DNA from: Candidatus Vogelbacteria bacterium
Lineage (GTDB): Bacteria > Patescibacteriota > Minisyncoccia > Phycocordibacterales > XYD1-FULL-46-19
Length of the DNA stretch: 6,523 nt
NCBI GenBank assembly: GCA_903825615.1
Contig: CAIKBK010000102.1
Location: 1-6,523, forward strand
Direction of reading: 5' to 3'
Positions within the stretch are counted from its first letter, which is position 1, and every line of letters starts with the position of its first letter. Below, one piece after another: positions 1 to 5,246 of this stretch. The notes under the pieces were generated by a model that did no database searches, was not told where the DNA came from, and worked only from the letters and a program-made list of their open reading frames with translations. A program made the translations under genes and the position numbers.

Positions 1-532
1 CATCGGCCGAGCGGTAGAAGTCGCGGTCGAGATCTTTCTCAATTTGGGCTTCAGATTGGCCGGTATTCTTGGCCATAATTTTAATCAAGTTTTTCTTAGT
101 TTTGATGATATGTTCGGCGGTGATGGCAATATCCGAGGCTTGGCCCTCGGTGCCACCAAGTGGTTGATGAATCATTACTTCAGCATTAGGGAGAGCGAGG
201 CGCTTGCCCTTCGCGCCAGACGAGAGGACCCAAGCGCCACCCGAGGCCGCCATACCCACACAGACGGTCGAGACATCGGGCTTCACATAATTTATAGTGT
301 CAATAATAGCGAGGGTCGAGGTAACGGAACCACCCGGGGAGTTCACATAGAGAATAATATCTTTTTTACTGTCCTCAGCGGCGAGGAATAAGAGTTGAGC
401 AATAATAATATTGGCCACATTATCATCAATGGCTCCGCCTAAGAAGACGATGCGGTCTTTTAATAAACGCGAATAAATATCATAGGCACGCTCGCCTAGT
501 GGTGACTTCTCAATAACTGTTGGTATTAACAT
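1..532 (-). CDS. clpP: ATP-dependent Clp protease proteolytic subunit ClpP (3' end cut by window)
   Basis: This is the serine peptidase subunit that forms a tetradecameric barrel and degrades proteins unfolded by a Clp ATPase such as ClpX or ClpC in the cytoplasm. I translated 177 codons by hand. The start MLIPTVIEK and the segments [17 protein letters not shown] and MIHQPLGG are family hallmarks. The catalytic triad is complete: Ser97 in AAS, His122 in IHQP and Asp171 in DRD. These match the numbering of the mature E. coli enzyme. The start has no propeptide, as in many short ClpPs. About 15-25 C-terminal residues lie outside the window. One small difference is GMAASGGAW around the nucleophile, where GQAASMGAF is more usual. 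No Shine-Dalgarno sequence precedes the ATG, and a possible promoter ends just before it. tig lies on the same strand about 3 kb upstream; in many bacteria the two genes are adjacent. Confidence 0.96.
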   Translation of the reverse strand, partial: MLIPTVIEKSPLGERAYDIYSRLLKDRIVFLGGAIDDNVANIIIAQLLFLAAEDSKKDIILYVNSPGGSVTSTLAIIDTINYVKPDVSTVCVGMAASGGAWVLSSGAKGKRLALPNAEVMIHQPLGGTEGQASDIAITAEHIIKTKKNLIKIMAKNTGQSEAQIEKDLDRDFYRSAD

Positions 533-537
533 AAGAC

Positions 538-567
538 ATATTAAAGCATAAAAAAGTTAAAATGCAA
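538..567 (-). promoter_or_regulatory. possible clpP promoter giving a leaderless transcript
   Basis: Reading the minus strand, TTGCAT (567-562) and TAATAT (543-538) are separated by 18 bases and resemble sigma70 -35 and -10 boxes. A start site about 7 bases past the -10 box would fall on or beside the clpP ATG at 532. No Shine-Dalgarno sequence is present. The likely reading is therefore a leaderless or nearly leaderless clpP mRNA. The region is very A+T rich, so a chance match is possible. Confidence 0.45.
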
Positions 568-596
568 AATGGCCAGAGGGGGAGCCCCTGGCCATT
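551..596 (-). terminator. intrinsic terminator after the MshEN-like gene
   Basis: The arms AATGGCCAG (568-576) and CTGGCCATT (588-596) pair perfectly. After one bulged base, three more G-C pairs (578-580 with 585-587) close a four-base loop. On the minus strand the stem is followed by a broken T-rich tail (TTTTGCATTTTAACTTTTTT, partly within the stem). It lies 25 bases past the stop of the small minus-strand gene. It would stop that transcript before clpP. The interrupted T-tract lowers confidence, and the tail also contains the proposed clpP -35 box. Confidence 0.6.
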
Positions 597-621
597 GGAT
601 CTGGCTAAACCGATTCTGTTT

Positions 622-906
622 TTACTTTTGCGGAGGCCAAGGGATGGGGTTTCTTATGGCTACGGGCAAGTTGCGATAAGCGTGTTCAGTGTCAGTAATC
701 TTTGCCTTTCCCTCGTTTTGTTCAGTGAGGACCTCATTCATCTTGTCTCTAGAGACAACTCCCATCAAGACAATAATGCTTCCGAACCCAAGTTTGTCCC
801 AGCCCTCTTCCTCTCTTTGTCGGCGTAACGCCTCCACAATAACATCTTCGGTTAAGAGGCCTTTTTGTTGAAGAATTGCCCCCAAAAGATTAGCCTTGTT
901 TGCCAT
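622..906 (-). CDS. small stand-alone MshEN-like (type II secretion ATPase N-domain-like) protein
   Basis: A 94-residue soluble protein with two tandem copies of a pattern typical of the MshEN / GspE N-terminal fold. Copy 1 has Gly9, Gly16, Leu27 and Gln30. Copy 2 has Gly42, Gly49, Leu60 and Gln63. The spacing is identical in both (7 residues between glycines, 21 from first Gly to Gln). In characterised MshEN domains such motifs can bind cyclic di-GMP, and in larger proteins the domain sits in front of a secretion or pilus ATPase. Here no ATPase domain follows, and the Arg that normally opens each motif (RLG) is replaced by Leu7 and Gly40, so nucleotide binding is doubtful. The tail after about residue 70 is proline-rich (IPWPPQK) and probably unstructured. 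The ATG at 904-906 is fixed by a strong AGGAGG eight bases upstream. The gene is transcribed divergently from the HTH-ATPase pair. The family call rests on pattern recognition only; a function is not assigned. Confidence 0.75.
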   Translation of the reverse strand: MANKANLLGAILQQKGLLTEDVIVEALRRQREEEGWDKLGFGSIIVLMGVVSRDKMNEVLTEQNEGKAKITDTEHAYRNLPVAIRNPIPWPPQK

Positions 907-1104
907 TGCGGTATCCTCCTGTTGAGTTGCTCTGTCTATTCATATAGTGCCTCAACCTCTCAATTTTGCAAGTCATCTTACCTCAGGGGGTATTAGCCTA
1001 GGTCTTGACTTTTATACCAAAATATGATAGGACTAGAGCGGAATTGTAGCATTGAAATGGGTAAAACAAGGTATAACCAACCAGAAAGAAAGGCAGGTGC
1101 TAGG
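907..1104. promoter_or_regulatory. divergent intergenic control region
   Basis: These roughly 200 bases separate the leftward MshEN-like gene from the rightward HTH-ATPase pair and should hold promoters for both. Rightward, TTGACT (1005-1010) is a near-consensus -35 box, but the base run 17 bases later (TAGGAC, 1028-1033) is a poor -10. TATGAT (1023-1028) is a good -10 but lacks a well-placed partner. Leftward, TTGCAA (971-966) with ACTATA (948-943) at 17 bases is weak. A 7-base inverted repeat, TTATACC (1012-1018) and GGTATAA (1070-1076), brackets the rightward start region, and GTTGAG/CTCAAC (921-926, 951-956) forms a second short inverted repeat. Either could be an operator for the adjacent HTH protein, but both are short enough to arise by chance. 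Confidence 0.4.
915..920 (-). promoter_or_regulatory. strong Shine-Dalgarno of the MshEN-like gene
   Basis: The minus strand reads AGGAGG with eight bases to the ATG. This is a consensus ribosome binding site. It is notable because nusA, tig and clpP in this window have none. Confidence 0.85.
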
Positions 1105-1782
1105 ATGAAAACAGTTGATGCTCTCAAGAGCTATTTGGCTTCTGATCATTTTGATCCTAAGTCGGTGGCGGAGGTGGCGGGAGTAGGGGTGGACGCGGTC
1201 CATCGTTGGAAGAAGAAGGGCCGGGTCCCAATCGGGGAGATTCTCCTCAGGGTCCGTTTCCTTCTATTCTACGTCGGCTACCAAGTCGACGAATTGAGTC
1301 AGTTGCCGAAGGATTTGTTCCTGGCCGCTGAAGCTGTGGCGTTGCGCTTGGTTCTCATGAAGTGGATTGCCGACTTGCTTGGCTTGACCGAAGACTCGGC
1401 TCGTCGGGTATTATTAGGCAGTCGCGAGACCCAACCTGACAACATCGAACAAGTCGTCACTTGGTACCACGAACAGGGAATGGAAGATTTCGTGGAGGAA
1501 GGCCGGGAGAAGATGAAAAAAATTCTCGGCGTAGCAGGTGCTCCCTTGGCCTGTGATGCCGGGGGTCACCAACAATTCATCGTTTCAGCGGTGGCCAACC
1601 TGAAGGCGCTCGAGTATTTCACTGCTCGTCTGGAAACGGACGAGTTCACGGAAGAGGAAAGACAACTCTTCAGAGACTTGGGCCACGAAAGAGTCATGCG
1701 AGTTGCAAATCAACTGTTCCGTCTGACCAGTAAAACGTCAAGACAGGAACTAATGCGGAAAGAAGGAGAAAAGGCGCTATGA
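1105..1782 (+). CDS. tandem helix-turn-helix protein, probable DNA-binding regulator
   Basis: A 225-residue, largely helical protein of no family I can name. Residues about 19-42 (SVAEVAGVGVDAVHRWKKKG) read as a helix-turn-helix with a basic recognition helix, followed by a helical segment ending GYQVDEL. Residues about 87-106 (IADLLGLTEDSARRVLLG) look like a second, diverged HTH in a repeat of the same layout. The remainder (about 155-210) is predicted helical, with no cysteine cluster, catalytic motif or membrane segment. The reading frame is open from an ATG at 1024. I prefer the ATG at 1105 because an AGG (1095-1097) sits seven bases upstream of it, HTH homology starts soon after, and the 1024 codon overlaps a possible -10 box. 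The last bases overlap the ATPase start (ATGA), so the two are translationally coupled. Likely role, by inference: recruiting the ATPase to DNA and/or repressing its own divergent promoter. Confidence 0.8.
   Translation: MKTVDALKSYLASDHFDPKSVAEVAGVGVDAVHRWKKKGRVPIGEILLRVRFLLFYVGYQVDELSQLPKDLFLAAEAVALRLVLMKWIADLLGLTEDSARRVLLGSRETQPDNIEQVVTWYHEQGMEDFVEEGREKMKKILGVAGAPLACDAGGHQQFIVSAVANLKALEYFTARLETDEFTEEERQLFRDLGHERVMRVANQLFRLTSKTSRQELMRKEGEKAL
1763..1768 (+). promoter_or_regulatory. Shine-Dalgarno of the GHKL ATPase gene
   Basis: AAGGAG lies ten bases before the ATG at 1779, inside the end of the HTH gene. Together with the ATGA overlap it supports this start and coupled translation of the pair. 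Confidence 0.75.
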
Positions 1783-3449
1783 CCACAACCAAAAAGACCG
1801 CAACCGGCGGTCGGAGCAAACTCCGGTTTCACCACGGCACAGCGCTCCGGCGCATTGCCGACATGTACCCAACCCTCGCCGATATGCTTCTGGAGGAAGT
1901 CCAGAACGCGATCGATGCGGGTGCCACCCGTATCAGCATTTCGGTCAATCAAAAGACCGGGTTCATCACCATCTCCGACAACGGCGATGGCGCGACGATC
2001 GCGAAGTTCGAGAAGGCACTGCAGTCCATCTGCGTGTCGATCAAGGATGCCGGGAAATTCGGCCGGTTCGGAATCGGTCTTATCTCCCCGCTCGGGAAGT
2101 GCAAACGGTTCCGCTTCATCTCGTCGTCCCAAGAGGATGGTGGGGTGTATCGGGAATGGGATTTCGTCAGCGACGCTATCTGCAAGAAAGAAGTCATTGA
2201 CTCGATCCCCTACAAGACCCGACCCGATCTGACTTTCCGCCAGGAAGGCAAGTCGGGCGGAGTTCCCTGGCGCACCATGGTGCAGATCGAGGGGTTCACA
2301 AGCGAGCGGGTTGTCGCCAAGATGAGTCCCGAGTCGCTCGGGGTTGATATCGTCGATCGTTACGGCGTAGTGATGCGTCGCAACAAAGTGACGGTGTCGA
2401 TCGAGTTGGTCGACAAGGACGGCAACAAGCACGCCAAAGAAATACGGGCCACGCAGTGGTCTGGAGCCGAGTTGCCCGAGGTGTTGATTCACGACAGTGA
2501 TGCCGGGGCGACCAAGTTCCGTCTCTACCACGCCCGTCGCACGGCGATGGGTCGCAAGGGTAAGGTGTTGGTCGGAGAATCGAACGACGATTTCCGGATC
2601 GACTTCAGGACCTTCGCGGCTGGCGCTGGAGATCTTCTGCCGAAGGAGGTAGTGGATATCCTGACCTCGGGAATTTTCGAAGGCGAGATCTTAACGAGTA
2701 AGGCGAAGATTCACGTTACGCGTCGCTCGTTCAACACCGACATCTCCTTGGTTGGCTTCTGCTCGGCCATTGAGCAGTGGTACAAGGGCACGGGCAAGAA
2801 CCTGTACAAGATGATCGCGAGTGAGCGGCGCGACGAACGAAATCAGGCCCTCGGCCTGCGCTCGCTCATGGTCCTTGAAGGGCTCTTCCGTAATCCGGAG
2901 AACGATTTCCTTCGGGAGTTGTTCAAACGGATCCAGGTCGGTTCGATTGGCGCAGGTCATACCCCGATTGCCAAGAAGAAAGTGATCGGCCTTGAGAAAG
3001 ATAATTCGCTCTCGACGCAAGGCCAGGGCAAGAAAGACGGGAAAGGTGGCAGTGGTGGCGGTGGTGCCTCCGAGAAAGAAAAGGATGACCATCACCCAAT
3101 TACCGTCACTGGTCCGTCCGGGCGTCAGCGCAAAGCCGTACGCTCGAACTCGCTTGGTCTGCGCATCTCGCATGACCAGATCAAGGGCAGTGATGCCCTT
3201 TGGACCTTCGACAAGGAAACAGGGACGTTGTTCTTCAACACCTTGCACCCGGCTTGGGCTCGGTGCGAGGGGTCGGACGGCGACCTCATGCGCTTGCAGG
3301 AAGCAGTGGCGATTCAGGCCCTGGTCCTCCAGACGATGCCAGAGGACATGATGGTCCAGGCTGAGCTCTACCAAGCTCAGTTGGTCTGGCCAACCGTCTT
3401 CCTCATCAAAGAGGCGGACAAGTTGGCCGGTCGTCGCAAGACGTACTAG
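1779..3449 (+). CDS. GHKL/HATPase-fold (Hsp90/MutL/MORC-like) ATP-binding protein
   Basis: A 556-residue cytoplasmic protein with an intact Bergerat-fold ATP site. The N-box is Glu39, Asn43 and Asp46 in LEEVQNAIDAGAT, the layout seen in MutL with the general-base Glu four before the Mg-binding Asn. The G1 motif is DNGDG (67-71). The G2 lid motif is GKFGRFGIGL (92-101), closest in look to Hsp90 and related ATPases. No histidine-kinase dimerisation helix, membrane segment or receiver domain is visible. Residues about 165-330 probably form a second alpha/beta (transducer-like) domain, and 330-400 are helical. A hydrophilic Gly/Lys-rich linker (about 413-438) leads to a C-terminal domain (about 445-556) that I do not recognise; no MutL metal-binding endonuclease motif is evident. 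GHKL ATPases of this general type act as ATP-driven clamps in chaperones, mismatch repair, topoisomerase VI and bacterial MORC-like proteins linked to restriction systems. The substrate here is unknown. Base composition is clearly richer in G+C than tig. It ends in TAG, followed by a strong terminator. Confidence 0.85.
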   Translation: MTTTKKTATGGRSKLRFHHGTALRRIADMYPTLADMLLEEVQNAIDAGATRISISVNQKTGFITISDNGDGATIAKFEKALQSICVSIKDAGKFGRFGIGLISPLGKCKRFRFISSSQEDGGVYREWDFVSDAICKKEVIDSIPYKTRPDLTFRQEGKSGGVPWRTMVQIEGFTSERVVAKMSPESLGVDIVDRYGVVMRRNKVTVSIELVDKDGNKHAKEIRATQWSGAELPEVLIHDSDAGATKFRLYHARRTAMGRKGKVLVGESNDDFRIDFRTFAAGAGDLLPKEVVDILTSGIFEGEILTSKAKIHVTRRSFNTDISLVGFCSAIEQWYKGTGKNLYKMIASERRDERNQALGLRSLMVLEGLFRNPENDFLRELFKRIQVGSIGAGHTPIAKKKVIGLEKDNSLSTQGQGKKDGKGGSGGGGASEKEKDDHHPITVTGPSGRQRKAVRSNSLGLRISHDQIKGSDALWTFDKETGTLFFNTLHPAWARCEGSDGDLMRLQEAVAIQALVLQTMPEDMMVQAELYQAQLVWPTVFLIKEADKLAGRRKTY

Positions 3450-3479
3450 TAAGCAGTGTTTTACCCACAGTTCACAACC

Positions 3480-3528
3480 AAGTCCCCGGCGCCAGTTAGG
3501 CGACGGGGACTTCATTAGTTATTTTTTT
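3480..3528 (+). terminator. intrinsic terminator of the HTH-ATPase operon
   Basis: AAGTCCCCG (3480-3488) pairs with CGGGGACTT (3504-3512). After a G/A mismatch, CGCC (3490-3493) pairs with GGCG (3499-3502) around a five-base loop. The plus strand continues into a T-rich tail (seven T's at 3522-3528, then more). It begins 31 bases after the ATPase stop, and its T-tract overlaps the stop codon of tig, which converges from the other strand. On the minus strand the stem is preceded by an A-run but not followed by a T-run, so it should work mainly rightward. Confidence 0.85.
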
Positions 3529-4600
3529 ATTTTATTCCTTCAAGATACTCAAAAACTTTTTCATTAACAATTAGACCGGCAGCATAAGAACGCAAGCGGT
3601 CCTCTGGGATATCTTTATATTGAGTTTTCAGATAATCTACTTCATTTTTTAATTCTTCTTCAGGAGCGCCGATTTTCTCTAAGTGAGCCACTTCACCTAA
3701 GATGAGGCCGAAGGCGACACGCTCACGAGCTTGTTTACTCCAGCTATCACGTAATTCTTCCTTGGTTTTCTTAAGATGAGCTAGGTAATCTTCGAAATTA
3801 AGACCCATATAACCAATTTGTCCTTCCATCTCGGCGAGCATTTTATCTTTCTCGCTCTCAACCAGAATATTGGCGATTTTGATTTCGGACTTGGTGATAA
3901 CCTCCTCAACAATCTTCACCCTTTTTTTGTCTTTAGCTTTGTTTTTCTTTTCTAAACTCAAATTCTCTTTAATCTTAGCCTTAAGCTCGTCAAGAGTTTG
4001 GAATTGGCCGAGGCTCTTGGCAAATTCATCATTGAGTTCAGGAAGGACTTCTTCGTGTTTGCATTCTTCCCCTTCCTTATGTTCGTGATGAGAATGTTCA
4101 GCGCTGGTGCGACTCTTTCTCAAATCCTCAAGCACTTTTTCTATTTCTTCCGGCGACACCTTGGACTCACTTGAGGTCTCGCCGGTGGTGGGGGAGAGCT
4201 CAGCGTTAACCTTTTTGGCAATCGCTTTGTAGTCGCCAATTTTTACTTCGGGCATAATGGCGGTCTTGATTTTAAAACCAAGGGGATTACCAAGGGCAAT
4301 TTTAGTGATCGTAATTTCGGGGCGACCCAGAGCCGTAATTTTGTGTTCAGTTAAGATCTCTGGATAGAGATCACTGAGCGCTTCTTGGGCCATTTCCCAA
4401 AGCACCTTCTCTTCACCCACTTGTTCGATAAGAACTTTCTCGGGGATGTGGCCGGGTCTGAAACCGTCAACTTTAGTATCGGCGCCTAAAGTTTTAAGTG
4501 CTTTGTCACGATAACTGGCAAACTCGGTCATGGCCAATTCGCCAGTGATTTCTACTTCGCCTTCAGTGGCCGGGTTAATTTTGAGATCAGTTATTGTCAT
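3527..4600 (-). CDS. tig: trigger factor, PPIase-less form with His-rich linker
   Basis: This is a ribosome-associated chaperone that meets nascent chains at the exit tunnel. At 357 residues it is shorter than the usual 430 or so. The N-terminal ribosome-docking domain is clear, with the signature loop GFRPGHIP at 46-53. Residues about 148-165 (VSPEEIEKVLEDLRKSR) match the helix that normally leads into the FKBP-type prolyl isomerase domain. Residues from about 186 (LPELNDEFAKSLG) match the segment that normally follows it. The roughly 100-residue isomerase domain is therefore missing, replaced by about 20 residues rich in His, Glu and Cys (His169, 171, 172, 174, 182 and Cys180). The C-terminal substrate-cradle helices run to the end, including KQARERVAFGLILGEVA near 289-305. 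The gene starts eight bases after the stop of the 49-residue membrane protein gene and has no Shine-Dalgarno sequence, suggesting coupled re-initiation or an A+T-rich start. Loss of the isomerase domain appears in reduced genomes and is consistent with a CPR host. Confidence 0.93.
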   Translation of the reverse strand: MTITDLKINPATEGEVEITGELAMTEFASYRDKALKTLGADTKVDGFRPGHIPEKVLIEQVGEEKVLWEMAQEALSDLYPEILTEHKITALGRPEITITKIALGNPLGFKIKTAIMPEVKIGDYKAIAKKVNAELSPTTGETSSESKVSPEEIEKVLEDLRKSRTSAEHSHHEHKEGEECKHEEVLPELNDEFAKSLGQFQTLDELKAKIKENLSLEKKNKAKDKKRVKIVEEVITKSEIKIANILVESEKDKMLAEMEGQIGYMGLNFEDYLAHLKKTKEELRDSWSKQARERVAFGLILGEVAHLEKIGAPEEELKNEVDYLKTQYKDIPEDRLRSYAAGLIVNEKVFEYLEGIK

Positions 4601-4608
4601 AAAGTGGT

Positions 4609-4758
4609 TTATTGAACTGGTAATTCTTGGGTAACATTAGCGTTCTGATTTTGACTTTGGGTGTAATACTGGCCAAAAAAGAGATACCAACCGCCGAAGA
4701 AGATGGCTACCACTAAGAGGGCAATGATAATAGCAATATTTGTGTTGTCGTTATCCAT
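4609..4758 (-). CDS. 49-residue single-pass membrane protein
   Basis: This small gene runs from ATG to TAA just upstream of tig. The translation has a short acidic/polar N-terminus (MDNDNTN), one hydrophobic span at about residues 8-29 ending in aromatic residues (GGWYLFFG), and a Gln/Asn-rich C-terminal tail of about 20 residues (TQSQNQNANV and onward). This is a normal layout for a single-pass membrane protein. The hydrophobic segment could also act as an uncleaved signal anchor. No family is recognised. It lies on the operon strand, with 29 bases before it and 8 after it. The close fit between stop and tig start supports a real, translated frame. No clear Shine-Dalgarno sequence is present. 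Its position in an operon with a secreted protein and a nascent-chain chaperone hints at an envelope or export role, which is inference only. Confidence 0.7.
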   Translation of the reverse strand: MDNDNTNIAIIIALLVVAIFFGGWYLFFGQYYTQSQNQNANVTQELPVQ

Positions 4759-4766
4759 AATTTTTA

Positions 4767-4781
4767 CCCGCGTTTTGCGGG
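4767..4781 (-). other. small intergenic hairpin
   Basis: CCCGC and GCGGG form a five-base-pair stem with a five-base loop in the 29-base gap between the secreted and membrane protein genes. Neither strand has a T-run after it, so it is not a standard terminator. It may stabilise an mRNA end or hinder ribosome access to the small gene; it may also mean nothing. Confidence 0.35.
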
Positions 4782-4787
4782 GCAAGT

Positions 4788-5246
4788 TTAGCCTAATAAT
4801 TTAAGAGCCTCTTTAATTTTTTTGTGAGTCAATCTTAAGTCTTTGATAATTGAACGAACGAGCCTTTTTGTTTCTTGCCAACTAACATTTGTTGCGTTTT
4901 GCGGTTTGAGACTGACTTTAAGTTTATCGATCTCGGCTTGATTGCGGTCGAGAATAGTTTTAATCTCTGTCACCTTCTCCATTAATAGAGTCTTCTGGCT
5001 ACTGCTGGCTTCTTCTTCAACTTTCTCTAATACACTATTATATATCCCTTGACTGCGCTCTTGAGAGAAAAGGAGATTCTGAACCATCATCTGGCCATAG
5101 CTAACGGCTCGTTTGGCTTGCATTTGTTGCCACCCTGTTTTTAGAGGAGCCAGTCGGTCTGTCCAGGGTGAGGTGGTCTGGGCCAGACTAAAGGCTGGCC
5201 AAATTAACAAGCAAATTAAAATTAATATTTTTTTATTACTCGCCAT
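4788..5246 (-). CDS. small secreted, coiled-coil-like protein of unknown family
   Basis: A 152-residue protein with an evident N-terminal signal peptide: basic MASNKK, a hydrophobic core (ILILICLLIWPAF) and a likely signal peptidase I site after Ser-Leu-Ala (about residue 22). There is no lipobox cysteine. The mature part is charged and almost entirely helical. Segments such as VLEKVEEEASSSQ (about 72-84) and a heptad-like stretch through LDRNQAEIDKLKVSL suggest a coiled coil. The basic C-terminus (RLTHKKIKEALKLLG) ends in a helix. I do not recognise a family. A GTG three bases upstream (5247-5249) is also in frame, but the ATG is preferred. The start lies inside the last codons of nusA (11 bp overlap), so it is probably co-transcribed and translationally coupled. 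It probably acts in the cell envelope or outside the cell. Confidence 0.8.
   Translation of the reverse strand: MASNKKILILICLLIWPAFSLAQTTSPWTDRLAPLKTGWQQMQAKRAVSYGQMMVQNLLFSQERSQGIYNSVLEKVEEEASSSQKTLLMEKVTEIKTILDRNQAEIDKLKVSLKPQNATNVSWQETKRLVRSIIKDLRLTHKKIKEALKLLG

Noticed and set aside
44..391. Plus-strand open frame of 115 codons
   Set aside because: It lies antisense to clpP, whose catalytic residues and family motifs are clear on the minus strand.
562..828. Plus-strand frame opposite the MshEN-like gene
   Set aside because: It starts within the terminator stem region and has no ribosome binding site, whereas the minus-strand gene has AGGAGG and a repeated motif pattern.
1024..1104. Upstream ATG giving a 27-residue N-terminal extension of the HTH protein
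   Set aside because: It has no ribosome binding site and overlaps a possible -10 box, and the extension shows no motif. The ATG at 1105 is better placed, although the longer form cannot be excluded.
1710..2531. Minus-strand open frame of 273 codons
   Set aside because: It is antisense to the ATPase gene across its N-box and G motifs; long antisense frames are common in G+C-richer genes, and the product has no recognisable motif.
1779..3449. Reading the ATPase as a sensor histidine kinase
   Set aside because: There is no membrane segment, no DHp histidine helix before the ATPase domain and no response regulator nearby. The N-box sits near the N-terminus with MutL/Hsp90-like motifs.
2691..3515. 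Minus-strand open frame of 274 codons
   Set aside because: It is antisense to the ATPase C-terminal half and runs into the rightward terminator; the composition is that of a shadow frame.
533..3526. Insertion sequence or transposon as the source of the cassette
   Set aside because: No transposase or integrase gene, terminal inverted repeats or target duplications were found at the borders.
4767..4781. Hairpin between the secreted and membrane protein genes as a terminator
   Set aside because: The stem is only five base pairs and no T-run follows on either strand.
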